Positions 19,362 through 29,901 of a stretch of 64,000 nucleotides of DNA are shown here, one piece after another. The stretch is taken from contig WRBF01000001.1 of NCBI GenBank assembly GCA_009784685.1, positions 25,784 to 89,783 of the forward strand, written 5' to 3'. The notes under the pieces are model-generated. The model was not told the origin of the DNA. It saw only the letters and a program-made list of their open reading frames with translations, and searched no databases. Within the stretch, counting starts at the first letter, position 1, and the number at the start of each line of letters is the position of its first letter. Made by a program: the position numbers and the translations under genes. Origin of the DNA: Defluviitaleaceae bacterium. GTDB taxonomy: Bacteria > Bacillota > Clostridia > Lachnospirales > WRBF01.

Positions 19362-20360
19362 TTACACCATCCGAATAGCAAACTCCGGACATTCACCAAC
19401 ACAATACCCGCATCTTACACATTTATCAGATTCGATTATCGCATGTTTATCTCCTTGATAAATAGCATCAGCCGCACATTGTTCTAAACAAAATCCACAG
19501 CTTTTACACAAAAAGTCAGCAACAAAGAACGATTTTGAATACGACTTGAGAGCATTAATTTCGTCATCCACTGATTCCCCGGTAAAGTATTTAAGGTTCA
19601 TATCAACTTCCTGTTTTGTTATCATTCCAACAGCATAGGATGCACGGCCTTTCGAGAGGTTTTTTCCATATTCTACAGCCGCTTTATAATCATTCAAATA
19701 AACCCCGCCGGCAAAAAGTTTCATAAAGAAAACGCCTTTGTTTTTTTTAAAACAAAGCTCGACAGCTTTTTCCATATCTTCACAGCTTCCATGCATAACG
19801 CCCATACCGCTTTTGTTTACAAGTGGGAACACGATGTCGCATTCTTCATTTTGCGCTGCTGCATTAACTGCCAAAACTGAATGAAAACTTCCGCCTATCG
19901 CTTTAATTATGCCTTTTGCTTTGTAGTCTTTAAGGCATTCCCACGCCCCTGCTCTTACTTCAAAAACATCTGCACCAACCCTTGCAGCATGAAGAAGAAA
20001 AATGTCTATATAGTCGATATCCAGTTTCTCAAGGGCTTCCTTAATTGCCTTTTCCATATCTTCATATGTGGCAGCGGTTGACTTCGTAGAAATTATAGGG
20101 CGTTTCCCTGTTTTTTTCATTGCGCCTTCAATCATTTCATATGTTTTATACATTTGTGCAGTATCAACAAAAGTTATGCCGCTTTCAAGTGCATGAGCAA
20201 TTATATCTGCCCCTTCTTCAATAGGCACATTCTTTTGCAAAGGACCTATCGGCAATGCGCCAAAGCAAAGTTCGCTTACTTCTATGTTGGTTCTTCCTAA
20301 TGTGATTTTGTTCATTTTTATATCCTCCTTGGTTGAATAGGCAAATATTTTAATATTCAT
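19362..20360 (-). CDS. Aldo/keto reductase with C-terminal 2x[4Fe-4S] ferredoxin domain
   Basis: LGRTNIEVSELCFGALPIG, FVDTAQMY; CKSCGFCLEQC and CVRCGYCVGECP; likely start MNKITLGR downstream of the ORF start. Confidence 0.9.
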   Translation of the reverse strand: MNIKIFAYSTKEDIKMNKITLGRTNIEVSELCFGALPIGPLQKNVPIEEGADIIAHALESGITFVDTAQMYKTYEMIEGAMKKTGKRPIISTKSTAATYEDMEKAIKEALEKLDIDYIDIFLLHAARVGADVFEVRAGAWECLKDYKAKGIIKAIGGSFHSVLAVNAAAQNEECDIVFPLVNKSGMGVMHGSCEDMEKAVELCFKKNKGVFFMKLFAGGVYLNDYKAAVEYGKNLSKGRASYAVGMITKQEVDMNLKYFTGESVDDEINALKSYSKSFFVADFLCKSCGFCLEQCAADAIYQGDKHAIIESDKCVRCGYCVGECPEFAIRMV

Positions 20361-20397
20361 TCTCAGTGTAAATATTGAATAAGCGGTTTCAGTTGCT

Positions 20398-21225
20398 CTA
20401 AAAGCAAAATCTAATCAATCTCGTTTTACAATATCCACCGGCTTTCTCCAAGCTTTTCTTAGAATTGTGATTGTAATACCAACAGCCGGAAACCGCCCTT
20501 AAGCCTTTGTCATTCACTATTCTCTTCATTCCTTGTAATATATCAACAGCTAAACCTCGACGGCGATATTTTTCACAAACATACATACCAATACTTGCCA
20601 TGCTTTTGATAGCTCGTCCATATTCAACGATACCAAATCCAATAATCTCGCTATTTTCCTCTACGATATAAACCTCTAAATAAGTTGCACCTTTTTCAAA
20701 TTTAGCAATTTCTTCATCAAGGAAACCTTTAGCAAGCTTAAACGCTTCAAAATCATCTTTACTTTTAGCAAGTTTAAACTCAAGCGGCCGCATTGATTTT
20801 GGGGTTTCTTTGTCGGTATACTCAAAAAAATATGCCATCTTTTCAACCTTCATAAAATTATCTAAACAGTGGCTCAAAAAAACTTCGTCACCTGTTGCAA
20901 CCATTGCATTTGTAACTGTTTCATACTTTCTAACCCTTGAAAACAGCTCTTGGGACTGACTCGCATATGGTTCAAATACGTTAAACAGCGTAAGCGTTGC
21001 ATCCTTATGCGGATCGTCTCCTACTTTAAAAATAGCAAAATACCCAACCGGATCATCACCGCATATCATTTTGTAATGGTTGCTGCTAACTACATGCTCT
21101 TCCCAATATCCTTCGACAATGATTTTATTTGAATTTATATGATCAACAACAGCTGACTGTATTTCCTCCCATTTACAAGGCATAAATCTGATTTCTTCCG
21201 TTTTGTTCATATTCAAAACCTCCAT
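20398..21225 (-). CDS. GNAT family N-acetyltransferase
   Basis: YVCEKYRRRGLAVDILQGMKRI in C-terminal half. Confidence 0.75.
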   Translation of the reverse strand: MEVLNMNKTEEIRFMPCKWEEIQSAVVDHINSNKIIVEGYWEEHVVSSNHYKMICGDDPVGYFAIFKVGDDPHKDATLTLFNVFEPYASQSQELFSRVRKYETVTNAMVATGDEVFLSHCLDNFMKVEKMAYFFEYTDKETPKSMRPLEFKLAKSKDDFEAFKLAKGFLDEEIAKFEKGATYLEVYIVEENSEIIGFGIVEYGRAIKSMASIGMYVCEKYRRRGLAVDILQGMKRIVNDKGLRAVSGCWYYNHNSKKSLEKAGGYCKTRLIRFCF

Positions 21226-21758
21226 TATTGCTCAACAAGCTTTTCGTATAGTCTAAACAAATCAAGACCATAACACCCTAAACCAAGGTCAACAGTATCA
21301 ATGTAAGAATATCCGCATTTTTCGTATGATTTTATAGCGGGCATATTATCCTTAAAAACATCAAGCCTTAGAGCTTTTATGCCTCTTTTCTTTGCCAAAT
21401 TATAAGAAAACTCTAATAATAATTTGCCAACTTTTTGACCCCAAAAATCCGGATGAACAGCAAACCGACGAACATTAAATACTTCTTCATCTTTTGCATC
21501 TATCATCCAACTGCCATTATCCGGGCTTTGAGTAGGTTCATGGTTTAAAACTATTGCCCCGGAGATTTCACCATTTACAAAAGCAATATATATCGTTCCT
21601 TCAGAAATATCCTGTTCAATATCTTTCCTAGCCGGATAAATTCCTTTTTTCCATCCGCAGTAGTTTATATTATCATTAGCATAGTCAATAACTGCATTAT
21701 AGAATTTTTCGATTTCAAAAATGTCATTAATTGCCGCTAATCTAATTATCATATTCAT
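21225..21758 (-). CDS. GNAT family N-acetyltransferase
   Basis: RRFAVHPDFWGQKVGKLLLEFSYNLAKKRGIKALRLDVFKDN. Confidence 0.88.
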   Translation of the reverse strand: MNMIIRLAAINDIFEIEKFYNAVIDYANDNINYCGWKKGIYPARKDIEQDISEGTIYIAFVNGEISGAIVLNHEPTQSPDNGSWMIDAKDEEVFNVRRFAVHPDFWGQKVGKLLLEFSYNLAKKRGIKALRLDVFKDNMPAIKSYEKCGYSYIDTVDLGLGCYGLDLFRLYEKLVEQ

Positions 21759-21827
21759 GTTATCACCTTAAAACATTTTATACTCTTGTTACTGCTTTGA
21801 AGTAATATGAGTATACTACAAAACCAT

Positions 21828-21875
21828 TAAAAAAACCAGTCAAAAGAGAAAATTGCTAATCTCTGTTGACCGGTT
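21828..21875 (-). terminator. Rho-independent terminator of the buk-pduL operon
   Basis: Imperfect stem AACCaGTCAAaAGAG / CTCTgTTGACcGGTT with an A run on the + strand (U run on - strand transcript). Confidence 0.7.
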
Positions 21876-21898
21876 AGAGAATTTATCTATATCTAAAT

Positions 21899-22474
21899 TT
21901 ATTTATTCACGATAACAGTTCCAAACCCACCGTTATAAACACCTGCTGCGTTGCCTTCATCAGTATCAATGTGCATATCAGCAGAGAAATCCGGATTCGT
22001 ACGAATAAGAACATGCTTAAGGATAAGACCTCTATCGTCTTCGCCTTCTATAAGCACGTCAACATGATCTTTATCTTTAATTCCGATTGATTCAGCTTCC
22101 GCAGGGCTCATATGAATATGTCTTTTGGCGATTATAACGCCTTCTTTAATTTCTATTTCGCCTTTAGGTCCTTTAAGAGTTGCGCCAGCAGAGCCTTTAA
22201 TATCACCGGAGTCTCTTGCAAAGACATCAATGCCGATTTTGCGTGCATCTGTAACAGACATTTCAACTTGTGTATCAGGGCGAAGCGGCGCAAGAATTGT
22301 CATAGTTAATGATCCTTTAGAACCAATAACTTCAACTCGTTCATTACAAGCATATTGCCCTGGTTGAGACAACTCTTTTTTATATGTGAGTTGATAACCC
22401 GCACCAAAAAGAATATCAAGATCCTTCTGGCTTAAATGTAAATGTCTTGCTGAAACTGCTACCGGTACTTTCAT
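21899..22474 (-). CDS. pduL: Phosphate propanoyltransferase (PduL-type phosphotransacylase)
   Basis: VPVAVSARHLHLSQKDL, IIAKRHIHMSPAEA, DMHIDTDEGNAA. Confidence 0.93.
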   Translation of the reverse strand: MKVPVAVSARHLHLSQKDLDILFGAGYQLTYKKELSQPGQYACNERVEVIGSKGSLTMTILAPLRPDTQVEMSVTDARKIGIDVFARDSGDIKGSAGATLKGPKGEIEIKEGVIIAKRHIHMSPAEAESIGIKDKDHVDVLIEGEDDRGLILKHVLIRTNPDFSADMHIDTDEGNAAGVYNGGFGTVIVNK

Positions 22475-22523
22475 TTTAAATTCCTCATTTCTATTTTATT
22501 TTATATAATAATGATTTTAAAAA

Positions 22524-23603
22524 CTATCCTTTGTATTCCTTAACTTGAGCTTCGCCTCTCATGACACGTAAAGCTCCTTCTGTAAGCGCAAGCATTTCTC
22601 CTTCTCCGGGATAAACACCGATTGATGCAAATTTGCCAACTTTCTTTGAAACTGCTTCAACAAGCATCTTGGAATAAGCAACGCCGCCTGTTAAAAGTAT
22701 CGCATCTACTTCTCCGTCTAAAACAGCGCACATTGCACCTATATCTTTTGCTATTTGATGTACCATAGCATCAAACACTAATTTTGCTTTTTTATCACCG
22801 TCATTTATCATCTGTTCGACTTCACGAAGATCGCTTGTACCAAGATATGCAACTAAGCCGCCTTTGCCAACTTGATATCCAAGAAGCTCTTTAGCTTCAT
22901 GTTTTCCGGAAAAACACAGTTCTATTATGTTATAACATGGAACACTGCCGCAGCGTTCCGGCGAGAATGTGCCCTCGGCTACTGCATCAAATACGTCGAT
23001 AACTCGCCCATATTTATGTGCGCCAACGCTTATTCCTCCGCCTAAATGTGCTACAACGAGCTTTAAATCTTCATAATTTTTGCCTTGTTCTTTTGAATAA
23101 CGGCGAGCAGTCGCTTTTTGATTAAGAGCGTGGAATGCACTTCTTCTTTTGATTAGCGGGTTACCGGAAAGTCTTGAACATTCTTCAAATTCATCTACAA
23201 CAACCGGATCTACTATAAAAGATGGAAGTCCGAGTTTATCACCAAGTTCTTTAGCAATCAACCCACCAAGACATGATGCATGAATTATTGCGGAAGGACC
23301 TTGAAGGTCAGCAACCATTGCATCGTTTATTGCATATGTACCACTTTCAAGCGGCTTTATAAGCCCGCCTCGCCCAACAACAACATCAATTTCTTCAAGT
23401 GAAACACCGGCTTCTTCAAGCGTTTTTGCGATATTTTCGCTTCTTAGCCCTTTTTGGTCGATAATGCTGTCATATTTTTCAATTTCTGCTGTTGAATGAC
23501 GCACTGTGTTTTCGATAACAATTGTTTCATTTCTGTAAACTGCTATCTTTGTAGAAGTTGAACCCGGATTAATTGAAAGAATTGTATAAATTTTTTCAGT
23601 CAT
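22524..23603 (-). CDS. buk: Butyrate kinase
   Basis: LSINPGSTSTKIAVY, VVGRGGLIKPLESGTY, VVAHLGGGISVGAH. Confidence 0.95.
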   Translation of the reverse strand: MTEKIYTILSINPGSTSTKIAVYRNETIVIENTVRHSTAEIEKYDSIIDQKGLRSENIAKTLEEAGVSLEEIDVVVGRGGLIKPLESGTYAINDAMVADLQGPSAIIHASCLGGLIAKELGDKLGLPSFIVDPVVVDEFEECSRLSGNPLIKRRSAFHALNQKATARRYSKEQGKNYEDLKLVVAHLGGGISVGAHKYGRVIDVFDAVAEGTFSPERCGSVPCYNIIELCFSGKHEAKELLGYQVGKGGLVAYLGTSDLREVEQMINDGDKKAKLVFDAMVHQIAKDIGAMCAVLDGEVDAILLTGGVAYSKMLVEAVSKKVGKFASIGVYPGEGEMLALTEGALRVMRGEAQVKEYKG

Positions 23604-23659
23604 TTTTGCTTATTCTCCTTTATTTAAAAATGTGTCTTTAAATTTATCTTTGCAAATTT

Positions 23660-24878
23660 TCAACTGCATTCCAATTTATAAAAATGTTTTTTGCCTTTTT
23701 GAATCATCAAAAACCCATTAACAAAGTCCGCTTGTACTATTTCCGTATTTATGTCATCTATCTTATTTTCATTTATTCTAAGCCCACCTTGTTCAATAAG
23801 CCTGCGTCCTTCGCTTTTTGAAGGAACGATTTTTGCTGCGACAAGAAGTTCAATAATGTTAACATTTTCTTTAAAGTCTACTTTAATAATCGGTACAGAA
23901 TCTCCTGATTTATCACCGGAAAAAAGAGACTTTGCTGCCGCTAAAGCTTTATCCGCATCCTCTGAGTTATGAACGATTTTCGTAAGTTCATAAGCAAGAA
24001 CTTCTTTAGCCTTATTCAGAGTGCTTCCACCTTCTTTGCAAAGCTCCGATATTTCTTCAATTGGCAAGAAAGTGAGCAGTTTGAGGCATTTTTCAACATC
24101 ATCATCAGCTACGTTGCGCCAATATTGGAAAAATTCATAAGGCGGTGTTTTGTTTGGATCAAGCCAAACAGCTCCCTTTTCACTTTTCCCCATCTTTTGT
24201 CCGTCACTTTTTGTCAGAAGCTTGAATGTCATACCATATGCACTGCCGTTGTCTACCCGGCGGATAAGTTCCGATCCGGCGATGATGTTCGACCATTGGT
24301 CATTTCCACCCATTTGAATTTTACAGTTGTATCTACGATAAAGTTCTAAAAAGTCATAAGCCTGCATTATCATATAGTTAAACTCGAAAAACGAAAGCCC
24401 TTTCTCCATACGGCTTTTATAACATTCAGCAGTAAGCATACGGTTAACGGAAAAATGCGTACCATATTCACGTAAAAAAGAAACATACTCAAGCTTTAAC
24501 AGCCAGTCAGCATTATTAACCATAAGTGCTTTTTCGTCTTCAAAGTCAATGAATTTTTCAAGTTGCTTTCTCTGTGAATCCACATTATGTTGGATTTCAT
24601 CCGGTGTCATAACCCGCCTAAGCTCATTTCTATGTGAAGGATCACCAACCATTCCGGTTCCGCCGCCGACGATTGCAATTGGTCTATGCCCTGCCCTTTG
24701 CATATGTGCCATAGCCATAACCGGAATAAAATGTCCAACTGTAAGGCTGTCCGCTGTTGGGTCAAACCCTACATAAAAAGTGACTTTTTCTTTTGCAAGA
24801 AGTTCCTTAACCTCTTCAATATGTGTTGTTTGTTCAATAAAGCCACGTTCGTTAAGAACGTCGAATGCTGTTTTCATT
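23660..24878 (-). CDS. tyrS: Tyrosyl-tRNA synthetase
   Basis: Likely start MKTAFDVLNERGF at 24878 with GGTGG RBS; FYVGFDPTADSLTVGHFIP, KLLTKSDGQKMGKS; C-terminal S4 domain. Confidence 0.95.
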
Positions 24879-25182
24879 TGTAAAACACCCACCTGAGTGA
24901 AATTAACTGCAAGAACAAGTTTAACATAGTAAGATGGGAATTTCAAGGATAATATTTAACGATATACTGAATTTCATTTCCAGTGATTCTCTCGCCTTCC
25001 ATGCGAATAGTTGCATTACTACCTATTTTCAATACCACCGATAAAGTCATTATTTGTAACGTTTTCATGACTTTACAAGAAATTGCACGATACATTATAA
25101 TATTAAGATGTAGCAAATACATTATTGAGGTACTTTTGCAGTTATAAGCCAAAGGATTGGTATCTTAAGAGGGAGGGTAATC

Positions 25183-26043
25183 ATGCCAATATCAAACAAC
25201 ATAAGCGTCGGTTCTTTTTTTAGAACATCTACTCCAAGTATAAAAGCGGCTCAGTCAAATGCTAACCAAAATGCAACAGATGTTCCGCTTAATTCTGATG
25301 AAATGGCTCTTGCACAGGCTCATAAGCTTAATCTTGCAGTAGGAGATGCGTTTCAGCGCAAAATGGAAGCTATGCAAGGCGAATGCGCTGATAAAATTTC
25401 AGAAGCTAAGCAAGATTATCGAGAAGCAAGAACACTTTGGAGAGAAAGTGGCAATTTGCTCCGTGAAAGCAATTACTTCTTTCATAAAAGCGGAATTGAA
25501 ATGATTTGTACAGACTTAAATGCTTGGTCAAAGAGGCTTAACAACAGCTTTGGGCATGAACCGTTTAATTTACCTCATCAAAGGTTCAGCTTCAACTCCA
25601 CACTTAATGCAATTACAATCGGCATAGGTTCTAAAGTTCCAATGGGAAATTACTCTTTATGGGTGTTCGATTTCTTGGTCGGAGCAGTCAAAAACGGCAC
25701 TCATCCCCCAACCGATCTTGGAGATGTTCCTTTTTTCGCAAATGTAGATTCGCCTTATTCCCTTGCTTTGAATAGGCTTTTAGCTGCAACCAGTAGCGGC
25801 AATTCAAGTTTGGCAAATGACCCTGAAATGAATAGGCTTGCGTTGTCATTGTTGCACCAATTAGGCATTGACACAAGCCGTGATTTCATTATAAACGACA
25901 CTGTATTTGAAATTCGGAATGGATTTATCCAAACAAAAGGCTTTGCTCCGGCGCAAAGACAAGCACCAATAGGCATTGATGGATTAAATAGGCTCGTTGA
26001 AAGAGCTTATGCGCAAAATTTTCTGATGAAATATTTGACATAA
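25183..26043 (+). CDS. Hypothetical protein
   Basis: 286-aa ORF with GGGAGGG RBS before ATG; no recognised domain. Confidence 0.65.
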   Translation: MPISNNISVGSFFRTSTPSIKAAQSNANQNATDVPLNSDEMALAQAHKLNLAVGDAFQRKMEAMQGECADKISEAKQDYREARTLWRESGNLLRESNYFFHKSGIEMICTDLNAWSKRLNNSFGHEPFNLPHQRFSFNSTLNAITIGIGSKVPMGNYSLWVFDFLVGAVKNGTHPPTDLGDVPFFANVDSPYSLALNRLLAATSSGNSSLANDPEMNRLALSLLHQLGIDTSRDFIINDTVFEIRNGFIQTKGFAPAQRQAPIGIDGLNRLVERAYAQNFLMKYLT

Positions 26044-26070
26044 AAATAAAAGTAGGATATAATAGCAAAC

Positions 26071-26204
26071 AGTCCGTTTGACAGCGGCTAAGTCTTACGC
26101 AACAGTTTCTTACGAACCGTGTCAGGTCAGGAATGAAGCAGCACTAAGTAATGCAAATTGTGTGCCGTAAGCAAGCTTAGCAGTGCCGTTAGGCGGACTT
26201 TTTA
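26071..26204 (+). ncRNA. ffs: Signal recognition particle RNA (bacterial, small type)
   Basis: Domain IV hallmark GTGTCAGGTCAGGAATGAAGCAGCACTAAG with GGAA tetraloop; closing helices AGTCCG/CGGACT and CTAAG-CTTACG/CGTAAG-CTTAG; upstream TATAAT; T run at 3' end. Confidence 0.88.
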
Positions 26205-26227
26205 TGTGCTTAATACACTCTAATTTA

Positions 26228-27385
26228 TTACAACACAGACTTTCCAAGTGTATATCCCGAAACGCCAAGATAGTCGCAAACTGTTGCCCCTATGTCAGCA
26301 AAGGTATCTCTAATCCCAATATTTTTAGGGTTAATGTTGCGACCGTAAATTAAACATGGAACATATTCTCTTGAATGGTCAGTTGTTTGAGTTGTTGGGT
26401 CACATCCATGATCTGCTGTCATTATTAGTATATCGCCGGGTTTCATTGCGTTTGTAATTTCCGGAAGTCTTTTGTCGAAATATTCCAATGCTTCCGCATA
26501 TCCTTTAACATCATTTCTGTGACCATAAAGCATATCAAAATCAACAAGATTCGCAAAAATAAGCCCGCTACCAATTGTTTCAGCTGCCTTTAATATTGCA
26601 TCTATCCCGGATTTGTTGTTTTTTGCGTAATCTTTGCTTGTGACTCCCCTACCCGCAAAAATATCTTCTATTTTCCCTATCGCATGGACATTTAAGCCTG
26701 CATCTTTAATTAAGTCTAGCATAGTTCCATCCGGCGGAGGGATAACAAAATCTTTTCGGTTTTCAGTTCGATGATAATTGCCGGTCTTCCCTAAAAACGG
26801 TCGGGCTATTACACGGGCAATGCCATATTTTTCGCATAACAAACCATACGCTTTTTCACAAATTTCATAAAGCTCGCTTAATGGTATTATTTCTTCATGT
26901 GCGGCTATTTGGAAAACACTATCTGCTGATGTATAAACAATTGGGTATCCTGTTTTAACATGCTCATCGCCAAGCCGTTGTATTATTTCAGTTCCTGATG
27001 CTGATTCATTTGCCAATGATTTCCTGTTTATGGCATTTTCAAACAGCTCGATACATTCACGAGGAAATCCATTTTCGGTATAAGTTTGAAACGGTTTGCT
27101 AAGCATTTTGCCGGCTATTTCCCAATGTCCGCTTATAGTGTCCTTTGCTTTGGTTAGTTCTGCGATTTTCCCGTGCAGCGCAATCGGATTTTTAACCTTT
27201 GGAAGAACTGAACCGTCTATATTTCCTATTCCCATTTCATAAAGATTTGGTATGTCAAGCTTACCAATGCTCTTGTAAATGTTGCCTATAGTATTTGAAT
27301 TTATATCGTCAACACCAAACTCATGAGCATCTGGCATTGCGCCTACTCCTACGCTGTCAAGAATTATCAGTATTACTCTTTTCAT
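26228..27385 (-). CDS. deoB: Phosphopentomutase
   Basis: LIILDSVGVGAMPDAHEFG, DTISGHWEIAG, MTADHGCDPTTQTTDHSREYVP. Confidence 0.94.
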   Translation of the reverse strand: MKRVILIILDSVGVGAMPDAHEFGVDDINSNTIGNIYKSIGKLDIPNLYEMGIGNIDGSVLPKVKNPIALHGKIAELTKAKDTISGHWEIAGKMLSKPFQTYTENGFPRECIELFENAINRKSLANESASGTEIIQRLGDEHVKTGYPIVYTSADSVFQIAAHEEIIPLSELYEICEKAYGLLCEKYGIARVIARPFLGKTGNYHRTENRKDFVIPPPDGTMLDLIKDAGLNVHAIGKIEDIFAGRGVTSKDYAKNNKSGIDAILKAAETIGSGLIFANLVDFDMLYGHRNDVKGYAEALEYFDKRLPEITNAMKPGDILIMTADHGCDPTTQTTDHSREYVPCLIYGRNINPKNIGIRDTFADIGATVCDYLGVSGYTLGKSVL

Positions 27386-28085
27386 GTATTAATCCTCCAT
27401 ACTGGCTTTGTGTATCAGCAAATAAATCATTTAAAAACTGTACAGGATCGACTATGTCATTTCCTTCATAAACAGCTGTGACATATATTGTTTTATTATC
27501 ACATTCATCGGGTAATTCTTGATATTCACGAGACTGTACAAAGCTGCGGTGTTCGTTAAATACGGCAGCCATGCGCATAAATATAAACTCCATCTCTTCA
27601 AACTTATCAGTTCTTGACATGTTTGACTTAATTACCGTTTTTGCTTCGGCAGCGAACTGCATAGCTTTGCGTTTATGTATTCTCGCAACATCCTCTTTGC
27701 TTCTTGCGTTTGCCAGCTCTCTTGCATATGCTTCACGTTCACGTTCAATTTTTTTCGCTTTTTCATATAATTCCGGATTATTTTCTCTTAAAAAATCAAG
27801 TTCTGCCTTTGAAAGTCTTCTTCCTGATCTAAGTGCAGCTTCAATTGTTGCAATAGTCAAAGCTGTGCGGTTATCCTCCTTAAGCCTTCTTAAATCTTCG
27901 AGCAAAGCTTCTCTTTGAGCGATTACTCTTTCAATCTCAGCAGATTTAGTACAATTATCTTCTTCAGATATCGTCCGCCTTGTTAAGCTTCGATTATCAA
28001 TTTCGCCTCTGCGTAACATGTTAAAATCTCTGTTCTTTACATGATTTGACATCTTAGGTGTTGCGATTAAATCCGTAAGGTTCAT
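27357..28085 (-). CDS. Hypothetical coiled-coil protein
   Basis: Overlaps deoB start by 29 nt; charged helical sequence; RBS upstream (AAGGAGGG on - strand). Confidence 0.7.
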   Translation of the reverse strand: MNLTDLIATPKMSNHVKNRDFNMLRRGEIDNRSLTRRTISEEDNCTKSAEIERVIAQREALLEDLRRLKEDNRTALTIATIEAALRSGRRLSKAELDFLRENNPELYEKAKKIEREREAYARELANARSKEDVARIHKRKAMQFAAEAKTVIKSNMSRTDKFEEMEFIFMRMAAVFNEHRSFVQSREYQELPDECDNKTIYVTAVYEGNDIVDPVQFLNDLFADTQSQYGGLIHEKSNTDNS

Positions 28086-28206
28086 ACTTTGTCCCTCCTT
28101 GGGTCAAGTTGCTCCATAAATATACAATACACCTTAACGGATTTATCGACAAAGACCCGGTAAAATATTATAGCGGTTTACCGAGTTTCTTCATTAAACC
28201 TGTCCG

Positions 28207-28713
28207 TTAACTTAAGTATTTCGCATATCCAATTTGCTCAAGCCTTTCTGATTTTTCTTCCACCATGTTTTTAAGACTTTCTCTATAGCCTTGAACCTTG
28301 GCTGCAATTTCATCGTCAAATGCGCCTATAATTTGCCCTGCAAGCAGTCCGGCGTTTTTTGCACCGTCTATAGCTACTGTTGCAACAGGGATACCGGGCG
28401 GCATTTGGACTATTGAATAAAGTGAATCTACGCCATTTAATGTCTTTGATTTAACAGGTACGCCGATAACCGGCAAATCAGTTATAGCTGCAACCATACC
28501 GGGAAGATGCGCAGATCCGCCTGCTCCGGCTATAATGATCTTTAGCCCTCGTGAACGCGCTGTTTTTGCATAGTCAAACATCTTTTCAGGCGTTCTATGC
28601 GCTGAAACTATAAGTATTTCGTAGTCTATACCAAGCTCTTCAAGTGATTTAGCCGCTTCACTCATAACAGGAAGGTCAGAATCACTTCCCATAATTATTC
28701 CAACTGTAGACAT
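28207..28713 (-). CDS. purE: N5-carboxyaminoimidazole ribonucleotide mutase
   Basis: [38 protein letters not shown]. Confidence 0.96.
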   Translation of the reverse strand: MSTVGIIMGSDSDLPVMSEAAKSLEELGIDYEILIVSAHRTPEKMFDYAKTARSRGLKIIIAGAGGSAHLPGMVAAITDLPVIGVPVKSKTLNGVDSLYSIVQMPPGIPVATVAIDGAKNAGLLAGQIIGAFDDEIAAKVQGYRESLKNMVEEKSERLEQIGYAKYLS

Positions 28714-28727
28714 TTTAAATCTCCTTT

Positions 28728-29882
28728 TTAGTATATTTTAACCAGCGAATGAGCGAGTTTTGCACGCTCTGTCGCTAAATCAAGCGTTTCTGCCGTAACT
28801 GTTAAATGCCCCATCTTTCTTTGCGGCTTTGAAGTTTCTTTGCCATACACATGTACTTTAACACCTTGAACAGCCAATGATTCATTCATGCCATCAACAA
28901 CGGCTTTACCATCGTTTTGAATATTTGAACCTAATATGTTCCACATAACAGTTGGACGTATTAAAGTAGTGTCGCCAAGCGGAAGACCGCATATTGCTCT
29001 GATATGGTTTTCAAATTGACTGGTAACAGAACCTTCAATAGAATAATGCCCGGAATTATGCGGACGTGGAGCAACTTCGTTAATTAACACCCCTCCGTCT
29101 TTCAGTACGAACATTTCTGTGCAAAACATCCCTACTCCTTTAAAAATATCCATTACAAGCCCTGCCGCTTTCATGGCGGCTTCTTCATTTTCTTTGCTTA
29201 TGCTTGCGGGGACTTTAGTTTCAAGCAATATATTATCTTCATGATGATTTTGTCCAACAGGATATATAGCTGTTTCTCCATTTGCAGTCCGACATGCTAA
29301 AACTGATATTTCCATTAAAAAATCAATATATCTTTCAGCCATAAGCGGCAATTTTCCACTTCCAAGCGATTCATAGGCAATTTGTATTTCATCATGGCTT
29401 TTAATAATATAATTGCCTTTGCCGTCGTACCCGCCGGTTCGCGCTTTTAATAAAAACGGATACCCAAAACTTTCCCCGCTTTTTATTATATCATCAATTG
29501 ACTTAACTTCGATAAACTCACCGACAGGCGCACCACCTTCAACAAGAGCCTGTTTTTGGGTAAGCTTGTCTTGTATAACCTTAAGGCTTTTTGCTGTCGG
29601 ATAAATTTTCTTGCCGTTATTTTCAAGATCAATAAGTGCTTTGTGATCGATATGTTCAAATTCATAAGTAACAACATCACTTTTTGCTGCCAGTTCATTT
29701 ATTGCGTTAACATCATCAAAGCTTGCAATAATGTGTTCGTCTGAAATACTATGAGACGGACAGTTTTTAGTTGGATCCAGCACTGTAACATAAAACCCCA
29801 TTTTTTTAGCTTCTAATGTCATCATTTTGCCAAGCTGTCCGCCGCCTATAATGCCTATTTTTAATTTCTGCAATTTTAGCAC
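28728..29882 (-). CDS. purK: N5-carboxyaminoimidazole ribonucleotide synthase
   Basis: [39 protein letters not shown]. Confidence 0.96.
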   Translation of the reverse strand: MLKLQKLKIGIIGGGQLGKMMTLEAKKMGFYVTVLDPTKNCPSHSISDEHIIASFDDVNAINELAAKSDVVTYEFEHIDHKALIDLENNGKKIYPTAKSLKVIQDKLTQKQALVEGGAPVGEFIEVKSIDDIIKSGESFGYPFLLKARTGGYDGKGNYIIKSHDEIQIAYESLGSGKLPLMAERYIDFLMEISVLACRTANGETAIYPVGQNHHEDNILLETKVPASISKENEEAAMKAAGLVMDIFKGVGMFCTEMFVLKDGGVLINEVAPRPHNSGHYSIEGSVTSQFENHIRAICGLPLGDTTLIRPTVMWNILGSNIQNDGKAVVDGMNESLAVQGVKVHVYGKETSKPQRKMGHLTVTAETLDLATERAKLAHSLVKIY

Positions 29883-29901
29883 GCTCCTTATAATTCTTTA
29901 T

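Noticed and set aside
24943-25152. 69-aa minus-strand ORF as a gene
   Set aside because: Covers the divergent promoter region, no RBS or homology evident
24879-25180. T-box leader upstream of tyrS
   Set aside because: No AGGGUGGnACCGCG antiterminator motif on the minus strand between tyrS and the divergent ORF
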